This document shows positions 9,089 through 18,439 of a stretch of 64,000 bases of DNA, piece after piece; within the stretch, counting starts at the first letter, position 1, and each line of letters starts with the position of its first letter. Below the pieces are notes generated by a model. The model saw only the letters and a program-made list of their open reading frames with translations, was not told where the DNA came from and made no database searches. The DNA is from Lactobacillus sp. ESL0700 (lineage in GTDB: Bacteria > Bacillota > Bacilli > Lactobacillales > Lactobacillaceae), in contig NZ_CP113930.1 in the NCBI RefSeq assembly GCF_029392095.1, positions 310,001 to 374,000 of the forward strand, given 5' to 3'. Position numbers and translations under genes: made by a program.

Positions 9089-9150
9089 GTATGATGTAGT
9101 TGATAATCTATTTATTAAAGCAAGAAATTTCAAATATAGATATTTATATA

Positions 9151-9188
9151 TGTAATCGCTTGCAATATGCGATGTGCTGTATTACAAT
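9151..9188 (+). promoter_or_regulatory. First lac operon promoter with overlapping cre
   Basis: TTGCAA at 9160-9165, a 17-base spacer and TACAAT at 9183-9188. The cre match TGTAATCGCTTGCA at 9151-9164 overlaps the -35 box and deviates at one position from TGWAARCGYTWNCA. Confidence 0.75.
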
Positions 9189-9207
9189 AAGCATGAATTG
9201 AATAGAT

Positions 9208-9290
9208 GGATTGTTACTATTAAATTAGGCAAAACCGCAAATCACAATTTGGGTAAACAAGCTCAATTTGAGAATTGCGGTTTTTCTTTT
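9208..9290 (+). promoter_or_regulatory. RAT antiterminator site and overlapping terminator
   Basis: A 29-base BglG/LicT-type RAT lies at 9208-9236 (begins GGATTGTTACTATTAAATTA, ends GGCAAAACC). Its last six bases overlap the 5' arm (9231-9240, AAAACCGCAA) of a terminator whose 3' arm is TTGCGGTTTT at 9275-9284, followed by a T tract. Binding of the antiterminator encoded just downstream should stabilise the RAT hairpin and prevent termination. Confidence 0.88.
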
Positions 9291-9310
9291 TTTCAAAAGA
9301 AGGCTGAGCG

Positions 9311-10174
9311 ATGTTTAAAGTAGTTCAAGTGTTGAACAATAATGTGGCCGTTGTTCGTGATAACGATGATGAGCAAGAAATTGTTATGGGTAGAGGATTA
9401 GCCTTTCAAAAAAAGAAGGGTGACATAATCGCTGATACCAAGGTAGCCAAAGTTTTTGCATTACAAGATTCGCATACTGTTTCGGACTTAACGACACTTT
9501 TAGCTAATATTCCATTGGATTTTATCACTGAAAGCTATGACTTGATTAAACGAGCTCAAGATAAATATGGCTTTCAAGTGGAAACATATATTAATGTCAC
9601 TCTGACAACCCACCTGTTTGCCGCATACCAACGCATGCAGCGTCATGAGGAGACCATTAATTATTTACCTGATTTAAGTTCTAATTATCCGCTCGCTTAC
9701 CAAATTGCAGATGACTTTATGACCTATTTTCAAAAGGATTTGGGTATCAGCTTTCCTAGTTATGAAAAAAAGAGCATTGCACTTCACTTTATAAATGCAC
9801 ATATTGATCAACCCGAGCATAAGTCTCGTTATCCTAATCCCAACAGTCAAGTGGTTGAAATTGTTGAAAAAGAATTAGCGCGGAATCATCTAGTACGCAA
9901 TTCTAAAAATGATGGTGATTTTGATCGTTTGTTAATTCATTTAAAGTATTTTGTTGCTCGTCTGCATAATCCGCAAAATAAAGAATTAATTGTTTCACAA
10001 AAGATGATTGCTGAAATTAAAGCTGAATATTCACAGGCTTGGGCAATTGTTGACAGGATAACGGAGCAGATTAGGCAACAGTTAAGCGTCAGTCTTTCAA
10101 TGACAGAAAAGATGTATTTAACAATTCATATTGAGCGTTTATTACAGGAGGAAAAAGATGACATCCGAATCTAA
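9311..10174 (+). CDS. lacT: BglG/LicT-family transcriptional antiterminator (first lac operon)
   Basis: The 287-residue protein has an N-terminal CAT RNA-binding domain (residues 1-55, with FKVVQVLNNNVAVVRD and MGRGLAFQKKKGD) and two PRD domains (about 70-170 and 175-280). The PRD histidines (ALHFINAH and LTIHIERL) are the usual PTS phosphorylation sites. It is preceded by its cognate RAT, so it should autoregulate the operon. EIIs of the operon would inhibit it by phosphorylation when sugar is absent, as known for LicT/LacT. It overlaps the EIIA gene by 17 bases. Confidence 0.92.
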   Translation: MFKVVQVLNNNVAVVRDNDDEQEIVMGRGLAFQKKKGDIIADTKVAKVFALQDSHTVSDLTTLLANIPLDFITESYDLIKRAQDKYGFQVETYINVTLTTHLFAAYQRMQRHEETINYLPDLSSNYPLAYQIADDFMTYFQKDLGISFPSYEKKSIALHFINAHIDQPEHKSRYPNPNSQVVEIVEKELARNHLVRNSKNDGDFDRLLIHLKYFVARLHNPQNKELIVSQKMIAEIKAEYSQAWAIVDRITEQIRQQLSVSLSMTEKMYLTIHIERLLQEEKDDIRI

Positions 10175-10514
10175 AATTACTAAAGAAGAAATTTCAATGA
10201 CAGGTTTTGCTATTGTGGCTTATGCAGGGGATGCTAGGACCTATCTAATGCAGGCAATGGATAAAGCAAGTCTGGGAAAGATTACTGAGGCAAAGGATTT
10301 AGTCAAAAAGGCAGAAGAATCAATTAACCTAGCTCATAATGAGCAAACTAAGTTACTCAGTAAAGAGGCAGACGGCAATGATCTGGACGTGACTTTTATT
10401 ATGGTTCATGGCCAGGATACCTTGATGACCACGATGCTGTTAAAGGATGAAATGAAAACCATCATTGATTTGTATGAAAGAGTCAATAATTTGGAAGGAA
10501 AACCAACTGAATAA
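10158..10514 (+). CDS. lacF: PTS EIIA, lactose/cellobiose family (first copy)
   Basis: The product has 118 residues and an all-helical LacF/CelC-type fold that works as a trimer. His84 in MVHGQDTLMTTM is the phosphorylation site. The start is the ATG eight bases after AGGAGG at 10146-10151; the frame is open further upstream but that segment overlaps lacT. It hands phosphate to the EIIB domain of the next gene. The second operon has a clear paralogue of equal length. Confidence 0.92.
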   Translation: MTSESKITKEEISMTGFAIVAYAGDARTYLMQAMDKASLGKITEAKDLVKKAEESINLAHNEQTKLLSKEADGNDLDVTFIMVHGQDTLMTTMLLKDEMKTIIDLYERVNNLEGKPTE

Positions 10515-10553
10515 TAAACCAAAGTTTAGTTAATTTTTTTAGGAGGAGAAAAA

Positions 10554-12269
10554 ATGAATGGCTTTACAAAAGTAATGGATAAAATGAAACCATCTTTTGA
10601 AAAAATAGCAGCTAACCCGTATGTTTCTGCTATCAGAGATGGGTTCATCGCAGCCATGCCAATAATTTTGTTTTCAAGTTTGTTTACGTTATTTGCATAT
10701 GTTCCTAATTCTTGGGGCTTTTATTGGCCTAAAGAAGTAGAAAATGCGATTATGCTGCCATATAACTATTCAATGGGGCTGTTAGGATTATTTGTAACTG
10801 CAACTTGTGCTAAAAACTTAACGGATTACAAGAATACTGGCTTGCCTAAAACTAACCAAATTAATGCAATGAATGTTATTTTAGCAGCTGAAATTTCGTT
10901 TATTATTATTGCAATTAAGGTTGGTAAAACTGGAATTGATTTAACATTCTTGGGTACACAAGGATTGATTGCATCTTATATTGTTGGGTTAATCATACCT
11001 AATATTTATTCTGCTTGTGTTAAGCACAATATTACAATTAATATGCCAGACCAAGTACCACAAAATATTTCTCAAACTTTCAAAGATATTTTTCCAATGG
11101 CATTTTCAGTTGGTCTGTTTTGGATAATTCAGATGGTTTTGGCTAAAGCATTTGGTGCTAACTTATCCGAATGTATTATCAACCTGCTTTCACCATTGTT
11201 TAGAGCTGGTGATACCTACGGCGGCTTAGCATTAATTGCCGGTGCGATGGCTTTCTTCTGGTTTATTGGTGTTCAAGGACCATCAATTGTTACGCCAGCC
11301 GTTGCCGCAATTGAAATGTCTAATGTTGGTTTAAACCAACAGTTAATGCATGCTGGTGTTCAAGCAACTCACGTTTTAGTTCTTAATACACAAGATTATG
11401 TTATGAACATGGGTGGTACTGGTTCAACTTTGATTGTTCCGTTCTTATTCTTATTACTTGCAAAGTCAGAGCAAAATAAGGCAGTTGGTAAAGCAGCTGT
11501 TATCCCTGGTTGCTTTTCAGTTAATGAACCAATTTTGTTTGGTGCACCAATAATTATGAACCCAGTCTTTTTCGTTCCGTTTTTGATAACACCAATGTTT
11601 AATGTCTGCTTATTTAAGTTCTTTGTTTCTACTTTACATATGAACAGTATTATTGCTACATTGCCATGGACGGTTCCGGCACCGATTGGGATTGTTGTCG
11701 GTACAGGTTTTGCGCCATTATCATTTGTTTATGTGATTTTAGCATTGATCGTTGATGTTTTGATTTGGCTTCCATTCTTCCGCTTTTATGACAATGACTT
11801 GTACAAGAAGGAACAAGCAGACGCAGCTAAATTAGCTACTGCTACTGATTCACCTGCTCAAGCTGTTACAGAAAATGTAAGTCTTAACAACGAAACTACC
11901 ACTGAAACTCAGACTGCTTCAGATGAAACCTTAACACAGGACACCAATATTATGGTGATTTGTGCAGGGGGCGGTACTTCTGGCATTTTGGCTAAAGCTT
12001 TGAACAAAATGGCCAAAGAACGTAATTTACCGTTACACGCTGCAGCTCGTGCTTACGGGCAACACATGGATATTATTCATGATATGGATTTGATTATTTT
12101 AGCGCCACAAATGGACAGCATGAAGGATAATTTAGCACAGATTGCCAATAATGATGGTAGTAAGCTGGTCACAACAACTGGTCGCCAATATATCGAACTA
12201 ACGCAGAATCCAGATCAAGCTTTCCAATTCGTAATGGACAGTTTAAAAAATGATGAGGGAGATAAATAA
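10554..12269 (+). CDS. lacE: PTS EIICB, lactose family (first copy)
   Basis: The 571-residue protein has an EIIC membrane domain (about residues 1-420) joined to a C-terminal EIIB domain. The EIIB phosphocysteine is Cys470 in MVICAGGGTSGILAKAL. The EIIC-EIIB order and length (~570) match LacE. A Thr/Glu-rich linker around residues 425-465 joins the domains. It overlaps the lacG ATG by one base. Expected role: import of lactose or another beta-galactoside as the 6-phosphate. Confidence 0.9.
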   Translation: MNGFTKVMDKMKPSFEKIAANPYVSAIRDGFIAAMPIILFSSLFTLFAYVPNSWGFYWPKEVENAIMLPYNYSMGLLGLFVTATCAKNLTDYKNTGLPKTNQINAMNVILAAEISFIIIAIKVGKTGIDLTFLGTQGLIASYIVGLIIPNIYSACVKHNITINMPDQVPQNISQTFKDIFPMAFSVGLFWIIQMVLAKAFGANLSECIINLLSPLFRAGDTYGGLALIAGAMAFFWFIGVQGPSIVTPAVAAIEMSNVGLNQQLMHAGVQATHVLVLNTQDYVMNMGGTGSTLIVPFLFLLLAKSEQNKAVGKAAVIPGCFSVNEPILFGAPIIMNPVFFVPFLITPMFNVCLFKFFVSTLHMNSIIATLPWTVPAPIGIVVGTGFAPLSFVYVILALIVDVLIWLPFFRFYDNDLYKKEQADAAKLATATDSPAQAVTENVSLNNETTTETQTASDETLTQDTNIMVICAGGGTSGILAKALNKMAKERNLPLHAAARAYGQHMDIIHDMDLIILAPQMDSMKDNLAQIANNDGSKLVTTTGRQYIELTQNPDQAFQFVMDSLKNDEGDK

Positions 12270-13702
12270 TGACCGAGTTTAAATTTCCTGATAATTTCTA
12301 TTTTGGTGGTGCAACAGCAGCTTATCAGTGCGAGGGCGCTACCGATGAAGATGGTAAAGGAGAAGTGATTTGGGATAAATATTTGCGTGAACAAAATACG
12401 ATTAATCCTAATCCATCATGTGACTTTTATCATCGTTATTCTGAAGATTTGGCTTTGTGCAAAAAGTTTAAGATTAACGCAATTCGTGTTTCGATAGATT
12501 GGGCTCGGATTTTTCCAAATGGGACAGGTCAAGTAGAGCCACGTGGTGTAGCGTATTATCATCATGTCTTCCAAGAATGCCACAAAAATGGTGTTGAGCC
12601 ATTTGTAACTTTACATCATTTTGATACGCCGCAAATTTTACAGGACAAGGGGGGCTGGTTATCGCAAGAAATGCTTGATGCCTTTCTTGCATATGCCAAG
12701 TTCTGTTTTAAAGAATATCAAAATGAAGTTAATTATTGGATAACAATTAATGAGCCAACCTCAATGGCTTGTCAGCAGTACGTTAGCGGGACCTTTCCAC
12801 CCGCTTATCACGATCAGTTTTCTAAATGTTTTCAAGCAGAATATAATCAAAATTTAGTACATGCTAAGATTGTTAACGCCTATAAAGAAGCTGGTTATAA
12901 AGGAAAAATCGGTATTGTTCATGCTTTGCAGACAGTTTATCCAGCTTCTGACAGCTTGGGAGATCAACATGCTGCTGCCTTAAAAGACGTTCTAGAAAAC
13001 CGATTTTACTTGGATGGTACTTTATCTGGAAAATATTCTGAAAAAACTTTGGCTTTAATAAAAGAAATTATTACTGCAAACAATCAGGAAATGATTGCGA
13101 TAAAAGCTGAAGATGAAGAAATTTTGCAAAAAGCTGCACGGCAATTAGACTTTGTTGGTGTAAATTATTATTTCTCTAAGTTTATGAAAGAATACCATGG
13201 TGAGACTGAGATCAGTCATAATGGCACGGGTCAAAAGGGGACAGATGTCAATCGAATGAAGGGTGTAGGTGAAGAAGTGCATCCACAAGATTTGCCTGCA
13301 ACAGATTGGGATTGGATAATTTATCCACAAGGAATACTGGATCAGCTTAAACGAATAAATGATAATTATCCGTTGGTTCATGAGATTTATATCACCGAAA
13401 ATGGGATGGGCTATAAAGATAAATTTGTTAGTCCAGATAAATTGATTGATGACACTCCGAGGATCAAATATTTACACGATCATTTAGAGAAAATAGCCGA
13501 GGCAATTGAAGCAGGAATACCTGTTTGTGGTTACTTTGTTTGGTCTTTACAAGATATGTTTTCTTGGACAAATGGTTATTCAAAGCGCTACGGCCTGTTT
13601 TATGTTGATTTTAAAACTCAAGCAAGATACCCTAAGGCGAGTGCATATTGGTATAAGAAATTAGCAGAAACTAGAGAGTTACCAAAAAATATTAATTACT
13701 AA
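12269..13702 (+). CDS. lacG: 6-phospho-beta-galactosidase, GH1 (first copy)
   Basis: The 477-residue GH1 enzyme has acid/base Glu162 in INEP and nucleophile Glu377 in ITENG. Near the C-terminus is DMFSWTNGYSKRYG. In LacG the Ser-Trp pair, Lys and Tyr of this motif bind the 6-phosphate and the axial O4 of galactose, whereas 6-phospho-beta-glucosidases have DLVSxx there. The Trp433 present here supports galactoside specificity. It hydrolyses lactose-6-phosphate to glucose and galactose-6-phosphate, which feeds LacAB. Last gene of its operon. Confidence 0.9.
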   Translation: MTEFKFPDNFYFGGATAAYQCEGATDEDGKGEVIWDKYLREQNTINPNPSCDFYHRYSEDLALCKKFKINAIRVSIDWARIFPNGTGQVEPRGVAYYHHVFQECHKNGVEPFVTLHHFDTPQILQDKGGWLSQEMLDAFLAYAKFCFKEYQNEVNYWITINEPTSMACQQYVSGTFPPAYHDQFSKCFQAEYNQNLVHAKIVNAYKEAGYKGKIGIVHALQTVYPASDSLGDQHAAALKDVLENRFYLDGTLSGKYSEKTLALIKEIITANNQEMIAIKAEDEEILQKAARQLDFVGVNYYFSKFMKEYHGETEISHNGTGQKGTDVNRMKGVGEEVHPQDLPATDWDWIIYPQGILDQLKRINDNYPLVHEIYITENGMGYKDKFVSPDKLIDDTPRIKYLHDHLEKIAEAIEAGIPVCGYFVWSLQDMFSWTNGYSKRYGLFYVDFKTQARYPKASAYWYKKLAETRELPKNINY

Positions 13703-13709
13703 AAAAGTA

Positions 13710-13738
13710 TTGCATTTTTGGTTGCGCTTCCATATAAT
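13710..13738 (+). promoter_or_regulatory. Second lac operon promoter with cre-like site in spacer
   Basis: TTGCAT at 13710-13715, a 17-base spacer and TATAAT at 13733-13738. The cre-like TGGTTGCGCTTCCA (13719-13732, better read on the minus strand as TGGAAGCGCAACCA) fills the spacer up to the -10 box. Confidence 0.7.
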
Positions 13739-13811
13739 ATTAATAGGTGATAAGCAGCTTATATAGCATATGTACTTATTACCTGCTATAAATAAAATTT
13801 AATATTAAAGT

Positions 13812-13903
13812 GGATTGTTACTACTAAATTAGGCGAGACTACTAGAATTAACTGATTAACTATGTTGAAGCAGGTTATCAGTTAACTAGTAGTCTCTTTT
13901 TTT
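13812..13903 (+). promoter_or_regulatory. Second RAT antiterminator site and overlapping terminator
   Basis: A RAT at 13812-13840 begins GGATTGTTACTACTAAATTA like the first but ends GGCGAGACT instead of GGCAAAACC. It overlaps a long terminator stem (GAGACTACTAG at 13835-13845 with CTAGTAGTCTC at 13886-13896, inner TTAACTGAT/ATCAGTTAA) and a T tract. The changed RAT end follows from the changed terminator stem. Confidence 0.87.
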
Positions 13904-13923
13904 CTGAAAAAGGGGTGAGCAAA

Positions 13924-14778
13924 ATGAAAATCAAAAAAATTTTTAATAATAATAGTGTTTTAGTCGATACTAAAAGTGGTAAAGAAGCCGTAGTTTTTGG
14001 TAAAGGAATTGGCTTTAACAAGAGTGAAAATAAGAAAATTGATTCTGATAAAATACAAAAAATTTTTTATGTTGCTGGTAAAAATGACAAAGACTCATTT
14101 CTCTATCTTTTTAGAAATATTCCAGTTGAAATCACCTCAATTGTCTTTGATATTGTGAAGCATGCTAAACAAAAATATAATTTTAAAGTTTATGACTCAA
14201 TTTATTTAACGTTAAGTGAACATATTGCTGGTTCATATAAATCAATTGTTAATAAAAATTATCAGGAAAATGAAATTCCAGATTTTAAACAAAAATATCC
14301 GTTAGAATATAAAATTTCTGCAGATGCTGTTTCACTAATTAATGAAAAACTTAAAGTGAAATTTCCACAGTCAGAAGTAAGAAGTATAGCGCTACATTTT
14401 ATTAATAGTAAAGTTCCAAATAATATTAAACATTTAACTGGTGAAGAAGAAATATTTGATACTTCAAAAATAATAAATATGGTTATCAATATTTTAGATG
14501 ATAACAATGTATATCAAACAGCTGACAATGAGAATAATTTTCGAAGATTTTTAGTTCATTTGCAATATTTAGCTAATCGAATGAGAAATCCACCGAAAGG
14601 TAAAGATTCAATTGATAAAAAAATTCAGGCTGACATGATAAAAGCATATCCTCGATCTTATGCGATTACTCAAAAAATTTTCAAAGCATTAAAAAGAGAG
14701 TTCAATTTCGAACCGTCTGATGCAGAAGAAACATATTTTATTATTCATATTCATCAAATCATTATTAATAGTAAATAA
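13924..14778 (+). CDS. lacT: BglG/LicT-family transcriptional antiterminator (second lac operon)
   Basis: The CAT RNA-binding domain (KIKKIFNNNSVLVDTK and FGKGIGFNKSENKKID) is followed by two PRDs. PRD histidines are seen in SEHIAGSY, ALHFINSK and IIHIHQII. The GTG at 13915 is in frame, but it lies within the AGGGGTGAG ribosome site, so the ATG at 13924 is chosen (284 residues). It is visibly more Lys/Asn-rich and AT-rich than the first LacT, so the two operons are not a recent duplication. It is expected to act on the RAT upstream of its own gene. Confidence 0.9.
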   Translation: MKIKKIFNNNSVLVDTKSGKEAVVFGKGIGFNKSENKKIDSDKIQKIFYVAGKNDKDSFLYLFRNIPVEITSIVFDIVKHAKQKYNFKVYDSIYLTLSEHIAGSYKSIVNKNYQENEIPDFKQKYPLEYKISADAVSLINEKLKVKFPQSEVRSIALHFINSKVPNNIKHLTGEEEIFDTSKIINMVINILDDNNVYQTADNENNFRRFLVHLQYLANRMRNPPKGKDSIDKKIQADMIKAYPRSYAITQKIFKALKREFNFEPSDAEETYFIIHIHQIIINSK

Positions 14779-14787
14779 GGAGAAAAA

Positions 14788-15144
14788 ATGGCTACTAAAG
14801 AAGAAATCTCAATGGCAGGATTTGAAATTGTCGCATATGCAGGAGATGCTAAGACAGCATTGATAAATGCGCTAGATGAGGCGAGAAATGGTAATTATGA
14901 AAAAGCACGTGAACTTGTTAAAAGTGCAGATTCTTCGCTCAATGATGCGCACAATGCACAAACTAAATTAATGAGTAAGGAGGCAAGCGGTGAAGAAATG
15001 GAAACGACATTTATTATGTCGCATGGTCAAGATACTTTAATGACAACAATGTTGTTAAGGGATGAAGCAAAATATTTCATAGATTTATATGAAAAATACA
15101 ATTCTGCTCTTGTTGAATTGAATCAATTAAAGGGTAGTAAATAA
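14788..15144 (+). CDS. lacF: PTS EIIA, lactose/cellobiose family (second copy)
   Basis: The protein has 118 residues with phosphorylation-site His79 in MSHGQDTLMTTMLL. It shares the motifs EEISMAGFEIVAYAGDA and NDAHNAQTK with the first copy. A TAAGGAGAA ribosome site spans the lacT stop region nine bases upstream. It supplies phosphate to the EIICB encoded 17 bases downstream. Confidence 0.91.
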   Translation: MATKEEISMAGFEIVAYAGDAKTALINALDEARNGNYEKARELVKSADSSLNDAHNAQTKLMSKEASGEEMETTFIMSHGQDTLMTTMLLRDEAKYFIDLYEKYNSALVELNQLKGSK

Positions 15145-15161
15145 TAAAAAGGAGATTAAAA

Positions 15162-16886
15162 ATGAACGCTTTAATAAAGCAAATTGAAAAAGCTCAGCCT
15201 TTTTTTCAAAAAGTAGCTGCTAATAAATATTTGCGAGCAGTACGTGATGGTTTTATTGCTCTAATGCCAATTATTATCTTTTCTAGTTTATTTTTGTTGG
15301 TAGCAAATGTGCCACTTATTTGGCATTTTGCTTGGCCAGTTAAAGTGTCTAATGCTCTTAATATGTTTTATAACATGTCTATGGGTGTATTAGCATTAAT
15401 GGCATCTTCATCTGTTTCGAAAGCTTTGACAGATTCATTAAATTTGGATTTACCAAAAACTTCGCAAATTCCAACAATTGGGGTGCAATTTACTGCTCAA
15501 GTTTCATTTATTTTGGTAGCAGTTGATACGTTAACAGATAAATTAAATAATATATATTTTGCTATTTCAATGATTGGTACTAAAGGCCTAATTTGTGCAT
15601 TTCTTGTAGCTTTCATTGTACCGAATGTTTACTACATTTGTTTTAAGCATCATATTACGATTAAACTGCCAGATGCAGTACCACAAAATATTTCTAGTGC
15701 GTTTGAAAATATTATTCCATTTGCGATTAGTACAGGATTTTTCTGGGTCTTTTCACTTGCCTTCAGAGCAGTAACTGGTACCAATTTAGCTACATGGATT
15801 ATTCAAATTCTGTCACCATTATTTACAGCAGCTGATGGCTACTTTGGCTTAGCAATTGTGTATGGTGCGATGGCTTTCTTTTGGTTTATTGGTATTCAGG
15901 GTCCGTCAATTGTCGAACCTGCTGTAACTGCTATTTATTTAAGTAATGTTGAATTAAATTTAGCCGCATGGAAGAGCGGAAATATTGCTGGTGCAAATAA
16001 GATTTTGGCTCAAGGTACACAATACTTTGTTGCCACTCTTGGAGGTACTGGTGCAACACTAGTTATTACATTGATGTTTGCCTTTTGGGCAAAATCTAAA
16101 GAATTAAAAGCTGTTGGTCGAGCAGCTTCAATTCCCGTACTATTCGGTGTTAATGAACCAATTCTTTTTGGTGCACCATTAATTTTAAACCCTGTTTTCT
16201 TTATTCCATTTTTATTGACACCAATTGCAAACGTTTGGCTTTTTAAGATCTTTGTTGATGTTTTCCATATGCCTGGTTTTATTTATAACTTACCGTGGAC
16301 AACTCCTGGTACGTTAGGCTTAATTATGGGAACAGGATTTTCAATTGGTTCAATTATTTTAGCTATTTTATTACTAATCGTTGATACGATAATGTACTAC
16401 CCATTTTTCAAGGCATACGATATACAAAAATGTAATGAAGAAGCTCAAAATGTTTCAAATAAAGAACAAGCTCCAACTTCAACTAAAGCTGAAGTCGAAA
16501 GTGCATCAGATGTGACGGAAACAAAGCCATCATCTGGAGGAATACCGCTGTCAGCAACTAAAGATGGCAAAGAGTTGAATGTATTAGTTCTATGTGCAGG
16601 CGGTGGTACCAGTGGAATTTTAGCTAAGGCATTAAATAAACTAGCTACTGAAAATTCATTACCACTATCTGTCGCTGCCACTTCATTTGGTTCTCATCAT
16701 GATTTATTAAGTGGGATGGACATTGTCATTTTGGCTCCTCAAATGAATGCAATGAAAGACGAACTTAAGAAGGAATGTGATCAGAATAATGCAAAGATGA
16801 TTACTACTACTGGAAAACAATACATTAACATGACGCAGCATGCGGACAAATGTTTAGATTTAATTATTGCTAATATTTCAAATTAG
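15162..16886 (+). CDS. lacE: PTS EIICB, lactose family (second copy)
   Basis: The 574-residue protein has the same layout as the first EIICB: EIIC membrane domain to about residue 425, a variable Ser/Glu/Thr-rich linker, then EIIB with Cys478 in VLCAGGGTSGILAKAL. The motif FFWFIGIQGPSIVEPAV is shared with the first copy, where it reads FFWFIGVQGPSIVTPAV. Segments facing the sugar differ, so the two systems may prefer different beta-galactosides. Substrate is inferred from the downstream lacG. Confidence 0.89.
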   Translation: MNALIKQIEKAQPFFQKVAANKYLRAVRDGFIALMPIIIFSSLFLLVANVPLIWHFAWPVKVSNALNMFYNMSMGVLALMASSSVSKALTDSLNLDLPKTSQIPTIGVQFTAQVSFILVAVDTLTDKLNNIYFAISMIGTKGLICAFLVAFIVPNVYYICFKHHITIKLPDAVPQNISSAFENIIPFAISTGFFWVFSLAFRAVTGTNLATWIIQILSPLFTAADGYFGLAIVYGAMAFFWFIGIQGPSIVEPAVTAIYLSNVELNLAAWKSGNIAGANKILAQGTQYFVATLGGTGATLVITLMFAFWAKSKELKAVGRAASIPVLFGVNEPILFGAPLILNPVFFIPFLLTPIANVWLFKIFVDVFHMPGFIYNLPWTTPGTLGLIMGTGFSIGSIILAILLLIVDTIMYYPFFKAYDIQKCNEEAQNVSNKEQAPTSTKAEVESASDVTETKPSSGGIPLSATKDGKELNVLVLCAGGGTSGILAKALNKLATENSLPLSVAATSFGSHHDLLSGMDIVILAPQMNAMKDELKKECDQNNAKMITTTGKQYINMTQHADKCLDLIIANISN

Positions 16887-16909
16887 AATGTTAAAGGAGA
16901 ATTTTAATC

Positions 16910-18328
16910 ATGAGCATATTAAATAGAGTACAAAAGTTACCTAAGGACTTTGTTTGGGGAGGAGACACTGCTGCATATCAAGTTGAAGGTAGTACGCAAG
17001 TTGACGGCAAAGGAAAGACAATGTGGGATGATTATTTAAAAAAGCAAGGAAGATTTTCACCTGATCCAGCCAGTGATTTTTATAATCGTTATCCTGAAGA
17101 TATTGCATTAGCTAAAAAGTATGGCTTAAACGCTATTCGTGTTTCAATTGCTTGGACAAGAATTTTTCCTAAGGGTTATGGACAGGTCAATCAGAAAGGT
17201 GTTGATTATTACCACCGGTTATTTAAAGAATGCTTGGATAATGGAATTGAACCGTACGTAAGTCTTCATCATTTTGATAGCCCTAAAACATTATTTGAAG
17301 ATGGTGATTGGCTCAATCGTAAAAATATTGATTATTTTGTAGATTATGCTAAGTTCTGTTTTCAAGAATTTCAAGAAGTTAAAAATTGGTTTACAATAAA
17401 TGAATTGATTTCTCTAGCTTATTCACAATATATCGCAGGAACTTTCCCACCTAATCATCATTTTGATGTTACTAGTGCAATTCAGGCTGAGCACAATGAA
17501 TTACTTGCCCACGCACGTGTGGTTAATTTGTATAAAGAAATGGGATTACCTGGAAGAATTGGTTTGATCCATGTTTTGCAACCAGTTTATCCTATTTCTG
17601 ATTCTGAAGATGATAAACATGCTGCTAAGTTAGAAGATGCATTCTTAAATAAGTTTTTGCTTGATGGCACATTTTTAGGTTATTATTCTGAAGATACGAT
17701 GTCTTCAATCAATGAAATTTTGCGGTTAAACAATGCGGAGTTAGATATTCAAGATGGGGACTTAGATATTTTAGAAAAAGCAGCTTCGCAGAATGATATT
17801 TTTGGCTTAAATTATTATCAAAATCAATTTATTAAAGCATATCATGGTGAAAGTGAGAATCACTTTAACGGAACTGGAGATAAAGGTACATCTTCGTTTA
17901 AGTTTAAGGGCGTTGGTGAAACGGTAAAGAAGCCGGGAGTACCAACTACTGATTGGGACTGGAATATTTTTCCTAAAGGTCTTTATGATGTATTAAAACG
18001 AGTAAGTAAAGATTATCCAAATTGCCCAACTATCTATGTTACTGAGAATGGATTAGGGTATAAAGATAAGTTTGTTGGTGCCGATCAAATTATTGATGAC
18101 CAACCAAGAATTGATTTCATTGATCAACATGTTGACGCGCTTCTTAAAGCTAGAAGTGAAGGCGTAAATGTTCAAGGCTATTTTGTTTGGTCATTACAAG
18201 ATCAGTTTTCATGGGCTAACGGATATAATAAGCGCTATGGCTTATTTTATGTTGATTTTGATACTCAAAAGCGATATGTCAAAAAGAGTGCCTTATGGTT
18301 TAAAGCACTAGCAGATACTATGAAGTAA
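16910..18328 (+). CDS. lacG: 6-phospho-beta-galactosidase, GH1 (second copy)
   Basis: The 472-residue GH1 paralogue has nucleophile Glu379 in VTENG and acid/base Glu165. The usual NEP motif reads NEL here (Leu166 for Pro), while the catalytic Glu is kept. The phosphate/galactose motif DQFSWANGYNKRYG retains the Ser-Trp pair of 6-phospho-beta-galactosidases. The AAAGGAGAA ribosome site gives the ATG start. It closes the second lac operon and is followed by a terminator. Confidence 0.89.
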   Translation: MSILNRVQKLPKDFVWGGDTAAYQVEGSTQVDGKGKTMWDDYLKKQGRFSPDPASDFYNRYPEDIALAKKYGLNAIRVSIAWTRIFPKGYGQVNQKGVDYYHRLFKECLDNGIEPYVSLHHFDSPKTLFEDGDWLNRKNIDYFVDYAKFCFQEFQEVKNWFTINELISLAYSQYIAGTFPPNHHFDVTSAIQAEHNELLAHARVVNLYKEMGLPGRIGLIHVLQPVYPISDSEDDKHAAKLEDAFLNKFLLDGTFLGYYSEDTMSSINEILRLNNAELDIQDGDLDILEKAASQNDIFGLNYYQNQFIKAYHGESENHFNGTGDKGTSSFKFKGVGETVKKPGVPTTDWDWNIFPKGLYDVLKRVSKDYPNCPTIYVTENGLGYKDKFVGADQIIDDQPRIDFIDQHVDALLKARSEGVNVQGYFVWSLQDQFSWANGYNKRYGLFYVDFDTQKRYVKKSALWFKALADTMK

Positions 18329-18342
18329 AACTGAATATTAAT

Positions 18343-18370
18343 AAAAAGAAGGCAATTTGCCTTCTTTTTT
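18343..18370 (+). terminator. Terminator after second lac operon
   Basis: Near-perfect AAAAAGAAGGCAA / TTGCCTTCTTTTTT hairpin with almost no loop and a T run. Confidence 0.8.
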
Positions 18371-18406
18371 ATTTGTGAAACTGGTAATAATTACTGTAAA
18401 TCATCA

Positions 18407-18435
18407 TTGCAAATAAGCGCTTTCTTTGCTAGAAT
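18407..18435 (+). promoter_or_regulatory. agaR promoter with cre-like core
   Basis: TTGCAA at 18407-18412, a 17-base spacer and TAGAAT at 18430-18435. The spacer starts with AATAAGCGCTTTCT, a palindromic AAGCGCTT core typical of cre sites. Confidence 0.65.
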
Positions 18436-18439
18436 TTTA

